Source: Acidiluteibacter ferrifornacis
GTDB lineage: Bacteria > Bacteroidota > Bacteroidia > Flavobacteriales_E > Vicingaceae
Assembly (NCBI RefSeq): GCF_009909615.1
Contig: NZ_WWNE01000006.1
Span: 248,001-312,000, forward strand
DNA: 64,000 nucleotides
Reading direction: 5' to 3'
Below the pieces are notes generated by a model that worked only from the letters and a program-made list of their open reading frames with translations, did no database searches and had not been told where the DNA came from. The position numbers and the translations under genes are program-made. Shown here piece after piece: positions 26,248-34,422 of this stretch; the first letter of the stretch is position 1, and every line of letters starts with the position of its first letter.

Positions 26248-27312
26248 ATGAAAGTTATTCTAAAATATGGGACATTATTGATAGCGCTGACGTTTCATTT
26301 AGTGGCTTTTAGTCAAACTAAACAAAACCCTTTTACGGAGTTAGTCCCTGAATCACTATATGATACCGCGGAAGTAAAGATAGACACTTCAGAAGCTGAT
26401 AGCTTAACATCTGTCAATTCGGACAGTTCCCTTCCATCAAAAAAGAAAGACAGCTCTATCATTACAAAAGCAGGGCAGAGAATAGACGCTGCAAATGAGG
26501 AAGCAGAAAAAGAAAGTAATCCGCCGTTAGAAGGCATCAAGAGCATTTTGTCATTTGGAAAAATTTTCTGGACGATAGTCTTGCTCGTTTTGGGATATTT
26601 TGTAATTAGTGTACTTTCTAAGATTGCTGACTCTCTTGCAGAACGAAATGCTCAACATCGATATACCTTCAAAAGCTTAATTCCTTTTATAAAAATCGTA
26701 GGTTGGTCACTAATTATTACCATCATTATTGCGGGGGTATTTCAGCCACCATTTGAAACGGTATTAGCAGTAACGGCATCAATTGGAATTGCGGTTGGTT
26801 TTGCTGCACAAGATATTCTAAAGAATATTTTTGGAGGAATTATGATTGTTTTCGATCGTCCTTTTCAGGTAGGTGACAAAATTGAAGTAGGTAATTATTA
26901 CGGAGAAGTTGTAGAAATTGGGTTACGTTCAACTCGAATTGTTACAAAAGACGATTCGTTGGTTTCAGTACCAAACTCTGAGGTTGTAAACACTGCTGTA
27001 TCCAATTCAAATGCAGGAGAATCCAATTGCCAGGTTGTAGCTGAGATTTGGTTACCTATTGATATTGATACTTCCCGAGCTAGAGAAATAGCCATTGAAG
27101 CGGCACAAGTTTCCCCTTATATCTATTTAAATAAACCTATAGTGGTGTTATTTCTAAATGATGTAAAAGAAAGAAGAAGCTACCTAAAAATGAGGCTAAA
27201 AGCTTACGTTTCTGACACTAGAAATGAATTCGTATTTATGAGCGATATGACTGAGCGAACCACGAAAGAATTTTTAGCGCAAGGAATTATTAAAAAGGAA
27301 GATTTATTTTAA
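26248..27312 (+). CDS. MscS-family mechanosensitive channel with N-terminal extension
   Basis: A small-conductance mechanosensitive channel of 354 residues. A signal peptide (residues 1 to about 22, ending VAFSQ) is followed by about 65 residues of hydrophilic Ser/Asp/Glu-rich sequence predicted to be periplasmic. Then come hydrophobic helices around 104-122 and 146-168. The pore helix and MscS core follow: TASIGIAVGFAAQDILKNIF and GIMIVFDRPFQVGDKIEV, then the cytoplasmic beta domain with TRIVTKDDSLVSVPNSEVV. The family releases solutes on hypo-osmotic shock. It starts one base after the stop of the P-loop gene, and corA follows at 33 nt, so the three form an operon. Confidence 0.88.
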   Translation: MKVILKYGTLLIALTFHLVAFSQTKQNPFTELVPESLYDTAEVKIDTSEADSLTSVNSDSSLPSKKKDSSIITKAGQRIDAANEEAEKESNPPLEGIKSILSFGKIFWTIVLLVLGYFVISVLSKIADSLAERNAQHRYTFKSLIPFIKIVGWSLIITIIIAGVFQPPFETVLAVTASIGIAVGFAAQDILKNIFGGIMIVFDRPFQVGDKIEVGNYYGEVVEIGLRSTRIVTKDDSLVSVPNSEVVNTAVSNSNAGESNCQVVAEIWLPIDIDTSRAREIAIEAAQVSPYIYLNKPIVVLFLNDVKERRSYLKMRLKAYVSDTRNEFVFMSDMTERTTKEFLAQGIIKKEDLF

Positions 27313-27345
27313 ACCAGAAAACCACTTTTGACAAATTTAAAAGAA

Positions 27346-28449
27346 ATGAAAAAAGCCATTTCGAAAATAAATAAACGGAGGAGTAGAACTAAAAACAATC
27401 GCGAACACCTTCAAAAAAAGGTGGGTCAAGCTCCTGGACAACTCATTTTCTCCGGTGATAAAAAAGTGGACCTGATCAAATGTGAAACCTTCATTTATAA
27501 CGCGGCCGAATTAGCGTATTATGAAAATGATGACATTGCCCAATTGCTTGCAAATAGAGAAGAAGGAAAAAACATCTGGATAAATATTGATGGGCTCCAC
27601 GATACGGAATTCATTGAAAAAGTTGGAAAACTATTCAACCTACATACATTACTTTTAGAGGATGTAATGAACCTTAATCATCGACCTAAATTTGAAGATT
27701 ATGGAGAATATATCTTCTTCACCATCAAAATGTTTAATGGAGTTCAGAACGAAGAGTTGGACTACGAGCAGGTAAGTTTTGTTCTGGGAAAAGATTTTGT
27801 GATTTCTTTTCAAGAAAAACCACAAGACATCTTTACTAATTTAAGAGAAAGGCTAACTTCTGGTCAAGGTCGAATGAGGTCTAAAGGACCTGACTATCTG
27901 TTTTATCGTTTGATTGACACTATCGTTGATTACTATTATTTTGCTATAGAACATTTCGCAGAACAATTGGAGACGCTGGAAGAAGACGTGTTGGAAAATG
28001 CAGACAAAGAATCTCTAGTAAAGATGCAGTCCATTAAAAAAGATTTAGTCTTTTTACGTCGATCTGTTTTACCCGTTAGAGAAGCACTCAGTGGATTAAT
28101 TCGTTCTGAAAACAAACTTTTAAAAAAAGACACTCGCCCATTCTTTCAAGATATATATGATCATGCCATACATGTAGTTGAATCTTTAGAATCTTATCGA
28201 GATATGTTAAGCAGTATCAAAGATCTGCACATGAATGCCATGAGCAATAGAATGAATGAAGTAATGAAAGTTCTTACCATAATTTCAACCATTTTTATAC
28301 CATTGACATTTATAGCAGGTATCTATGGAATGAACTTTCAATATATGCCGGAGTTAAGTTATGAATATTCTTACCCAATAGCCTGGGTAGTAATGATTGT
28401 ACTAACCTTATTAATGATCTACTTTTTCAAACGAAAAAAGTGGCTCTAG
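27346..28449 (+). CDS. corA: CorA-family magnesium/cobalt transporter
   Basis: A 367-residue CorA/MIT-family divalent cation channel. The long cytoplasmic N-terminal domain (WINIDGLHDTEFIEKVG, HTLLLEDVMNLNHRPKFEDY) precedes two C-terminal transmembrane helices. The signature YGMN follows the first helix in FIAGIYGMNFQYMPEL, and the protein ends with the basic KRKKWL. The start is placed at the ATG at 27346; an in-frame TTG at 27328 would add six residues but has no support. It mediates Mg2+ (or Co2+/Ni2+) influx. Its position behind the mscS gene suggests joint expression under osmotic or ionic stress, which is an inference. Confidence 0.92.
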   Translation: MKKAISKINKRRSRTKNNREHLQKKVGQAPGQLIFSGDKKVDLIKCETFIYNAAELAYYENDDIAQLLANREEGKNIWINIDGLHDTEFIEKVGKLFNLHTLLLEDVMNLNHRPKFEDYGEYIFFTIKMFNGVQNEELDYEQVSFVLGKDFVISFQEKPQDIFTNLRERLTSGQGRMRSKGPDYLFYRLIDTIVDYYYFAIEHFAEQLETLEEDVLENADKESLVKMQSIKKDLVFLRRSVLPVREALSGLIRSENKLLKKDTRPFFQDIYDHAIHVVESLESYRDMLSSIKDLHMNAMSNRMNEVMKVLTIISTIFIPLTFIAGIYGMNFQYMPELSYEYSYPIAWVVMIVLTLLMIYFFKRKKWL

Positions 28450-28468
28450 ATTTCTCTAAAGCCACTTT
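28434..28468 (-). terminator. Terminator of mscL, overlapping the corA end
   Basis: AAAGTGGCT (28437-28445) pairs with AGCCACTTT (28460-28468). On the minus strand the hairpin is followed by six T, so it fits mscL transcription. On the + strand it covers the corA stop and lacks a long T run. Confidence 0.75.
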
Positions 28469-28493
28469 AAATTTAAATAATTTTATACTGTTC

Positions 28494-28931
28494 TTAAGAT
28501 CTCTTTCTTAATTCATCACGAATTTCAGCCAATAATATTTCTTCTTTAGAAGGTGCAGGTGGTGCAGCAGGAGCAGGAGCTTCCTCCTTCTTCTTTTCCA
28601 TTTTGTTGTATGCCTTTACCAACATAAATACAGCAAACGCAACAATTAGGAAGGTAATAATAGTATTGATGAATGTTCCGTAATTGATACTAACCTCTTT
28701 TACAGCCTCAGTGACAACAACATCACCATCCATTACGGCAGCAACGCCCTCTTGTAATACTAATTTTAGTGATGAGAAATCTACTCCACCAATTAACAAA
28801 CCCAATGGAGGCATTAAAATATCATCAACAAATGATTTAGTAATTGCACCAAAATAAAGTGCCATAATTAAACCTACTGCCATTTGCAGCACGTTTCCCT
28901 TCTTAATAAAGTCCTGAAATTCCTTTAACAT
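28494..28931 (-). CDS. mscL: Large-conductance mechanosensitive channel MscL
   Basis: A 145-residue MscL. The family N-terminus MLKEFQDFIKKGNVLQMAVG contains the amphipathic helix and the start of TM1. TM1 continues as LIMALYFGAITKSFVDD, and ILMPPLGLLIGGVDF follows. TM2 is TIITFLIVAFAVFMLVKAYN, and the charged C-terminal helix ends EILLAEIRDELRKRS. The start at 28931 is preferred to the longer frame from 28979 because it gives the conserved N-terminus and because a -7 box lies between the two. The periplasmic loop includes a long VLQEGVAAVMDGDVVVTEAV insert. An Ala/Pro-rich linker (EAPAPAAPPAPS) precedes the last helix. It is convergent with the mscS-corA operon. Confidence 0.93.
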   Translation of the reverse strand: MLKEFQDFIKKGNVLQMAVGLIMALYFGAITKSFVDDILMPPLGLLIGGVDFSSLKLVLQEGVAAVMDGDVVVTEAVKEVSINYGTFINTIITFLIVAFAVFMLVKAYNKMEKKKEEAPAPAAPPAPSKEEILLAEIRDELRKRS

Positions 28932-28958
28932 TGTTATATCTTTTAGTTTATATTGGTT

Positions 28959-28966
28959 CAAATATA
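28959..28966 (-). promoter_or_regulatory. -7 box for mscL
   Basis: On the minus strand this reads TATATTTG, matching TAnnTTTG, 28 nt upstream of the mscL ATG. It excludes the longer reading frame. No clear -33 element was found. Confidence 0.5.
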
Positions 28967-29255
28967 GTGCAATAATCAACTTTACCTCATTAGAATTTCG
29001 TTGAACCGTTCATTTTTTGGGTCTTATGTCTCATTTTATAGGTTAAGATTTTTATTCCACTCCTTTTTGAAAGACCACAATACCCAAACTCAAATCACTA
29101 TCTATAAGCAACTTACATTAAATCACAACATCAGTTATTAACAAATTCTACATTTTAGTTAATAACTTTGTTAATAAGGAATTTACATTGGAAGTTCAAC
29201 CCTCAGCTTAGTCACTAACTTTGTGAGTAAGGAAAAGAAACTAATTTCATTCTGT
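28967..29255. other. Intergenic region between mscL and an unknown gene
   Basis: About 290 bp of AT-rich DNA between divergent genes. Two copies of TAACTTTG occur at 29163-29170 and 29216-29223, each matching the Bacteroidota -7 consensus for + strand transcription. Neither has a TTTG at 19 nt; the second has TTG about 25 nt upstream. I see no RNA gene or coding potential. Confidence 0.5.
29216..29223 (+). promoter_or_regulatory. -7 box for the unknown gene at 29256
   Basis: TAACTTTG matches TAnnTTTG and lies 32 nt before the ATG at 29256. It overlaps the possible GTG start at 29223, which therefore cannot be used from this promoter. Confidence 0.4.
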
Positions 29256-29798
29256 ATGTTTGCCATTTTTGGAAAAAAGAAATTAAATGAAAATAAACTC
29301 AGCAACATTGCTGTCAATGCTATTTTAGAAGCAGTTGATGAGGGGTTTCCTGAAATTCAAGAAATCATATTGAATTCACCTGAACTAATTCTAGATTTTG
29401 AATTAGATTCTACAGCAAAAGACAAGTTTTTACTAATCGTAATAGCTGCTAATTTACAAATCGCCCCCAAATTTTTAGAATCACACCAAGATAGCAGAGT
29501 CATTAATCAAATCATAGAAAAATTTGCTTTAGTTTTTGACGTGGAGCCTGCTGTATTTGAGAAAGCTATCAATGATTACATGGCCTTTTTAAAGAAGGTT
29601 AATCATCCATCTAACAACACTTTATACTCGATGGCTAAAGCGATTTTCTTCAAATTCGAGTTAGCCGATTACCAGGAAGAGTATTTTAGAAACATGAAAG
29701 CTCCCAACCCTTTATTTCTTAAGAGATTGGACGAAGTTATGCCTATATTTTTATTTGACTGGGAGGCTGTTACCAACAAATATCAGTTGGTTGAGTAA
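29256..29798 (+). CDS. Conserved-looking protein of unknown function
   Basis: A 180-residue soluble protein that I do not recognise. No signal peptide, membrane segment or known motif is visible. It begins MFAIFGKKKLNENKLS and is mostly predicted helical, with an acidic middle (EAVDEGFPEIQEIILNSPEL) and a C-terminal block rich in aromatic residues (AKAIFFKFELADYQEEYF, IFLFDWEAVTNKY). A GTG at 29223 could add 11 residues, but a promoter -7 box overlaps it, so the ATG at 29256 is preferred. It is monocistronic: divergent from mscL and convergent with the L-2-hydroxyglutarate oxidase gene 24 nt away. Confidence 0.65.
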   Translation: MFAIFGKKKLNENKLSNIAVNAILEAVDEGFPEIQEIILNSPELILDFELDSTAKDKFLLIVIAANLQIAPKFLESHQDSRVINQIIEKFALVFDVEPAVFEKAINDYMAFLKKVNHPSNNTLYSMAKAIFFKFELADYQEEYFRNMKAPNPLFLKRLDEVMPIFLFDWEAVTNKYQLVE

Positions 29799-29822
29799 CA
29801 TTTAAATTTAGTCTCAAGGCTA

Positions 29823-31055
29823 CTAATTCTTCAAGCCAAATTGTTTTTCAGCCATTTCAGTTATATCTTCTCCAATTGCTAGACAAGCAGTTGCCGCTGG
29901 CGAAGGTGCATTCAACACATGAATACAATTATCCTTGAATTCAATTTTAAAATCTTCAATCATTTCTCCATCCTGACCTAAAGCCATTGCTCGAACTCCT
30001 GCTCTTCCTGGCTGTAGATCTTCCATCTTAAGACTAGGAATCAACTTTTGAAGGGTTTTTAAAAATAATGGTTTAGAAAAAGCTCTTCTATATTCGTCTA
30101 ATCCAAATTTCCAATGCTTGGCAAACAATTTCCAAGTACCTCCATAGCTTAAAGCGTCGGCTGTGTCTGCCAAATCAAAATCAGTCTTTTTATATCCTTC
30201 TCTTTTGAAAGTAAACACAGCATTAGGACCGCACTCCACTCCTCCATTAACCATTCGTGTGAAATGGACTCCTAAAAAAGGAAATGCTGGGTTTGGAACT
30301 GGGTAAATTAAGTTCTTCACTTTATGCATCCCTTGCTCAGAAAGGTCATAATAGTCTCCTCTAAAACCAACGATCTTCAGGTCAATGTCCACATTATCCT
30401 TCTTGGCCAATCGATCAGATTGTAATCCACCACAGAAGATTACATGTTTAGTTTCATGTTGTCCTCTATTGGTTTTTATGGTTGCTTGATCATCATGATG
30501 TACTATTGATCTAAACTCCTCACCCAAACTGACTTTGGAATTGGGTTGTTTACCAATAGCCACCTCAGCAAATCGATTAGTTGCTCCTACAAAATCAATA
30601 ATTCCGGTACAAGGCACCCAAATACCAGCTATACCTTCACAGTATGGTTCGATATCTTTTACCTGATTGCCATCAATTTTTTCAATCCCTTCAGTATTGT
30701 TAGCAATTCCATTGTTGAATATTTTATCCAGAAAAGGCAATTCAGATTTATCGGTCGCTACTACTACTTTTCCACACACATCATGATTGACTTTATAATC
30801 TTTGGAAAATTGCACCAATTCATGACGTCCTTTTACACAATTAATGGCCTTCTTAGAACCAGGTTTATAATATAATCCTGAATGAATTACTCCTGAATTA
30901 TGTCCGGTTTGATGACCCGCTAACACCTCTTCCTTTTCCAGTAACAATATTTTTAAGTTGGGAAATTTATTTTGAAGCTTGTACAATGTAGCGGCTCCTA
31001 CTATCCCTCCACCTACTATAGTGACGTCGTAAATCTGATTTGTATCCAATGTCAT
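29823..31055 (-). CDS. lhgO: L-2-hydroxyglutarate oxidase
   Basis: A 410-residue FAD-dependent oxidoreductase of the DAO fold. The FAD-binding motif is VTIVGGGIVGAATLYKL (about residues 10-26). The family block GHQTGHNSGVIHSGLYYKPGS follows at about 47-67. Further conserved segments are FRGDYYDL, YPVPNPAFPFLGVHFT and the C-terminal GRAGVRAMALGQDGEMIEDF, all typical of LhgO. It oxidises L-2-hydroxyglutarate to 2-oxoglutarate and passes electrons to the membrane quinone pool, feeding the TCA cycle. It lies 39 nt behind the MFS transporter gene on the same strand and is probably the last gene of the dnaX-MFS-lhgO run. Confidence 0.93.
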   Translation of the reverse strand: MTLDTNQIYDVTIVGGGIVGAATLYKLQNKFPNLKILLLEKEEVLAGHQTGHNSGVIHSGLYYKPGSKKAINCVKGRHELVQFSKDYKVNHDVCGKVVVATDKSELPFLDKIFNNGIANNTEGIEKIDGNQVKDIEPYCEGIAGIWVPCTGIIDFVGATNRFAEVAIGKQPNSKVSLGEEFRSIVHHDDQATIKTNRGQHETKHVIFCGGLQSDRLAKKDNVDIDLKIVGFRGDYYDLSEQGMHKVKNLIYPVPNPAFPFLGVHFTRMVNGGVECGPNAVFTFKREGYKKTDFDLADTADALSYGGTWKLFAKHWKFGLDEYRRAFSKPLFLKTLQKLIPSLKMEDLQPGRAGVRAMALGQDGEMIEDFKIEFKDNCIHVLNAPSPAATACLAIGEDITEMAEKQFGLKN

Positions 31056-31094
31056 TCGTTTTGAAGTCCAAAATTAGGACTACGATTTTTAATA

Positions 31095-32393
31095 CTAAAC
31101 TCCTTCGATTACTTTTTGTTTAGGAACTCTCCATAACAACAACAATCCTACAATAAAAAAGGCTCCTAATGCAAATATTGAGTTTCTCATACCTCCTGTA
31201 ACTCCTTCTATGAAACCAAATGAAAATGTTCCGATAACTATTCCTAATTTTTCGAGTACATCATAAAAACTAAAATAGGAGGCGTGATCTTTTGTTTCAG
31301 GCAATAATTTTGAATAAGTAGAACGAGATAAAGACTGAATTCCACCCATCACAAATCCAACAATTGCAGCAATTATATAAAATTCAATAGGTTCGTGTAT
31401 GAAGTATGCACCTACACAAACGCCCACCCAAATTACTAATGCCACAGACAAAGAAGTTATATTCCCTGCCTTTTTAGAGAACCATGAAAAGAAGTAAGAC
31501 CCACCAATGGCAATGAATTGAATGATTAAAACCGAGACAATCAGCCCTGTTTTAGCAGCACTATCCTCGCCCCAGTTGATTTCTTTAGCAGCGAACAAAG
31601 TAGCCATTAGCATTACGGTTTGCACTCCCATGCTGTAAACAAAAAAGGCTATTAAATAACTCTTAATCCGTTTAAGCCCTTTAATTTCCGCTCCTACCTT
31701 CTTCAATTCTCTCCACCCTCTCCAAATGATATGATCTTCCTTTTCAGGAGAATTCCCTATATTTCGTGGTAAACGTGCATAGGTAATTTGGCTGAAGCCG
31801 ATCCACCATAACGCTACCGATAAAAAAGCATATTTTGCAGGCATTCCAAAAACCATTATTCCCACTAGATTCCCAATCAATAAAATCGAACTGCCCAAAT
31901 AGCCTAAAGAATATCCTTTAGCAGAAATTCGATCATGATCTTTAGGTTCTGCAATTATTGGCAAATAAGAATTATAAAAAACGATACTTCCCCAGAAGCC
32001 TACACTTGCGGTCATTACAGGAATCATGCTAAATTCTAAAGCCTTCTCATCAAAAAAGAAAAGTGCCCCACAAGAAATGGCCCCCATATAACAGAAAAAC
32101 TTCAAGAACATCATTTTATTATCGATGTAATCGGCAATACCTGAAAGGATTGGAGAAATGAAAGCTACAATCAAAAAAGATAGGGAGCTTGCATAAGAAT
32201 ACAATTCTGTATTCTTGAATTGATGTCCTAGAAAAGTAACAACATCTGAAACTTCACCTGAAGCAAGCGTAGTAGTTGTAACTGCTTCGTAATACATCGG
32301 AAAGATAGCAGTAGTGATTACTAACGGATATGCTGAATTTGCCCAGTCGTAGAAGGTCCATGCATTAATGGTTTTTGGGTTCCCTTTCTCCAT
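31095..32393 (-). CDS. MFS transporter, UMF1-like
   Basis: A 432-residue polytopic membrane protein with about 11-12 hydrophobic helices. The N-terminal WTFYDWANSAYPLVITTAIFP is the characteristic start of the UMF1/Atg22-like branch of the major facilitator superfamily. The block MGGIQSLSRSTYSKLLPE in the second half is also typical. Substrates of bacterial UMF1 proteins are not firmly known; yeast Atg22 relatives export amino acids from the vacuole. It lies between dnaX (58 nt upstream) and lhgO (39 nt downstream) on the same strand. Confidence 0.85.
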   Translation of the reverse strand: MEKGNPKTINAWTFYDWANSAYPLVITTAIFPMYYEAVTTTTLASGEVSDVVTFLGHQFKNTELYSYASSLSFLIVAFISPILSGIADYIDNKMMFLKFFCYMGAISCGALFFFDEKALEFSMIPVMTASVGFWGSIVFYNSYLPIIAEPKDHDRISAKGYSLGYLGSSILLIGNLVGIMVFGMPAKYAFLSVALWWIGFSQITYARLPRNIGNSPEKEDHIIWRGWRELKKVGAEIKGLKRIKSYLIAFFVYSMGVQTVMLMATLFAAKEINWGEDSAAKTGLIVSVLIIQFIAIGGSYFFSWFSKKAGNITSLSVALVIWVGVCVGAYFIHEPIEFYIIAAIVGFVMGGIQSLSRSTYSKLLPETKDHASYFSFYDVLEKLGIVIGTFSFGFIEGVTGGMRNSIFALGAFFIVGLLLLWRVPKQKVIEGV

Positions 32394-32451
32394 ACTTATT
32401 TTTTTGTTTTGGACGGCAAAATAGTGTTTCTGATTGAATTCAACTTCAATT

Positions 32452-34275
32452 TTATATAAAATCTAAATCTAACTTTTGTTTCAAAGTCAACAAGCTAGGA
32501 TTTCTATCGATCATTTTTTGGAATTTTTCAGCGTCGGTGTAGGCCTTTCGCTCTGTCAAATCTCTATTTATGGTCACCTCAATAGTCACTAATGAGTTTT
32601 TTAATTTGGAACGCAAGACATCATGCATGTCTGGTCTAAAAATCAACACCTCCTCTTCTTGACTTTTATTTTCTACCAACATTTTAATCAAATTTCCTTC
32701 ACGTACAGGAGCTCTTTCACGCATGGCAGAAGTAACTAAAGAACTACCTTCTTTTCCTTCTTTTTCGAATTGATCCATCAATTCACTCCAAGCTTTCATT
32801 AATTGCTCGTCAGAGAATTCCTCCGATAATTCTGAACCAGTATCAGCATTCTCATTGGCTTCATTTGCTTGCTCTGCCTGTGGCTTTTCGTTGAGCATAG
32901 CACCTAGAGAAGCGGAAACAGTTGGGATTCTTCTTTTACCTGATGGGATTGCTCGTGGCTGTTCTCCTACTGATGGAGGGGGTGCTTGAGGAGGCTGTTT
33001 TTCGTGCAAAGTAGCAGTTGAAACAGGCAATGGCTTTTCTTCAGCATTTTTGAGCTTATCTGAAGAGGCAACCGTCTTTTTTGATTGATTTTCAGTAAAT
33101 TCTACATTTTTGCTACCAGGTTTAATATTGGCAGCTACCTTAAATCCGTCATTTTTTTTTTCAACCGTAGTACCTAAACCACCGTTTGTAATCGAACACA
33201 TTTGCATGAGACAGAGCTCAATGAGCAGCCGTTGATTCTTGGCTCCTTTAAACTGCAAATCGGCTTGATTGCACAAGCTTAGCGCTTTTAACAAAAAGTG
33301 ACCATCTGCAGATTTTGATTGATTCAAATATTTTTCTTTGATATTGGCCCCAACCTCTAGTAGATTAACTGTTATCGCATCTTTACTTACTAAAAGGTTT
33401 CTTAAGTGCTCTCCCAATCCAACTATAAAATTATGACCATCAAATCCTTTGTTCAGAATTTCATTATAGACCATTAAAGTCTCAGGAATTTTATTCGTAA
33501 TCAATAAGTCAGTTACCTTAAAGTAGTAATCGTAATCTAAAATATTTAGATTCTCTATTACATGCTCATACGTCATATTATTTCCTGAGAAAGAAACAAT
33601 TTGGTCAAACATGGAAAGTGCATCACGTAGCGCACCATCAGCCTTTTGAGCAATAATGTGCAAAGCGTCTTCTTCCGCTTTAATGTTTTCTTTCTCTGCA
33701 ATCCCACCCAAATGGTGAGCAATGTCTTCAATTTGAATTCGATTAAAATCAAAAATCTGACAACGAGAAAGAATCGTTGGTATAATCTTGTGTTTTTCTG
33801 TCGTTGCTAGAATAAAAATGGCATGCTTTGGTGGCTCTTCCAATGTTTTCAAAAATGCATTGAAAGCCGCATTCGAAAGCATGTGTACCTCATCAATGAT
33901 ATACACTTTGTGTGAACCCAACTGAGGAGCAAATCGAACTTGATCTACTAAGTTTCTAATATCGTCAACGGAGTTGTTAGAAGCTGCATCTAACTCATGA
34001 ACATTTAAAGATTGACCCTCATTAAACGACTTGCACGATTCACATTCGTCACAGGCCTCTATGGATTCAGTTCGATTAAAACAGTTAATGGTTTTTGCTA
34101 AAATTCGAGCGCATGTTGTTTTTCCAACTCCTCTAGGCCCACAAAACAAAAAAGCTTGTGCTAAATGACCAGTCTTAATGGCATTTTTTAACGTATTGGT
34201 AATGGACTGCTGTCCAACTACTGTATCAAATGTAGCTGGTCTATATTTACGTGCTGAAACAACAAAATTCTCCAT
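32452..34275 (-). CDS. dnaX: DNA polymerase III subunit gamma/tau
   Basis: Clamp-loader ATPase subunit of 607 residues. The AAA+ domain has Walker A GPRGVGKTT (46-54) and a zinc module with cysteines at 65, 75, 78 and 81. Walker B is YIIDEVHMLS, and LEEPPKHAIFILATTEKH and the SRC arginine-finger motif (TILSRCQIF) follow. After about residue 365 the protein continues as a Lys/Gln/Pro-rich linker (HEKQPPQAPPPSVGEQP) and a C-terminal tau-like domain (LMKAWSELMDQFEKEG). I do not see an obvious gamma-producing slippery site, but I did not examine every run. A TATATTTG -7 box lies 28 nt upstream. Confidence 0.95.
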   Translation of the reverse strand: MENFVVSARKYRPATFDTVVGQQSITNTLKNAIKTGHLAQAFLFCGPRGVGKTTCARILAKTINCFNRTESIEACDECESCKSFNEGQSLNVHELDAASNNSVDDIRNLVDQVRFAPQLGSHKVYIIDEVHMLSNAAFNAFLKTLEEPPKHAIFILATTEKHKIIPTILSRCQIFDFNRIQIEDIAHHLGGIAEKENIKAEEDALHIIAQKADGALRDALSMFDQIVSFSGNNMTYEHVIENLNILDYDYYFKVTDLLITNKIPETLMVYNEILNKGFDGHNFIVGLGEHLRNLLVSKDAITVNLLEVGANIKEKYLNQSKSADGHFLLKALSLCNQADLQFKGAKNQRLLIELCLMQMCSITNGGLGTTVEKKNDGFKVAANIKPGSKNVEFTENQSKKTVASSDKLKNAEEKPLPVSTATLHEKQPPQAPPPSVGEQPRAIPSGKRRIPTVSASLGAMLNEKPQAEQANEANENADTGSELSEEFSDEQLMKAWSELMDQFEKEGKEGSSLVTSAMRERAPVREGNLIKMLVENKSQEEEVLIFRPDMHDVLRSKLKNSLVTIEVTINRDLTERKAYTDAEKFQKMIDRNPSLLTLKQKLDLDFI

Positions 34276-34302
34276 TCAATCCTTCTCCTTTAAATGCGAA
34301 AA

Positions 34303-34310
34303 CAAATATA
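34303..34310 (-). promoter_or_regulatory. -7 box for dnaX
   Basis: Minus-strand TATATTTG matches TAnnTTTG, 28 nt upstream of the dnaX ATG. No clear TTTG is present at 19 nt. Confidence 0.45.
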
Positions 34311-34422
34311 TCATTAATCTTTTTTGGGAAGAAGGGTTGTTGAAAAGAATTGTAGAATCGATTGCTGTGACAATAAAAAACCTCAAAACAAAAGCAATTG
34401 AAATCTTCGACAACAAATGCAG

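Noticed and set aside
30546-30875. 109-residue + strand frame inside lhgO
   Set aside because: It lies antisense to a well-conserved enzyme and has no recognisable protein features.
34318-34422. Imperfect inverted similarity between the dnaX upstream region and the cargo gene end
   Set aside because: GTTGTTGAA.../...TTCGACAAC pairing is short and interrupted; it is not convincing as a terminator or structured RNA.
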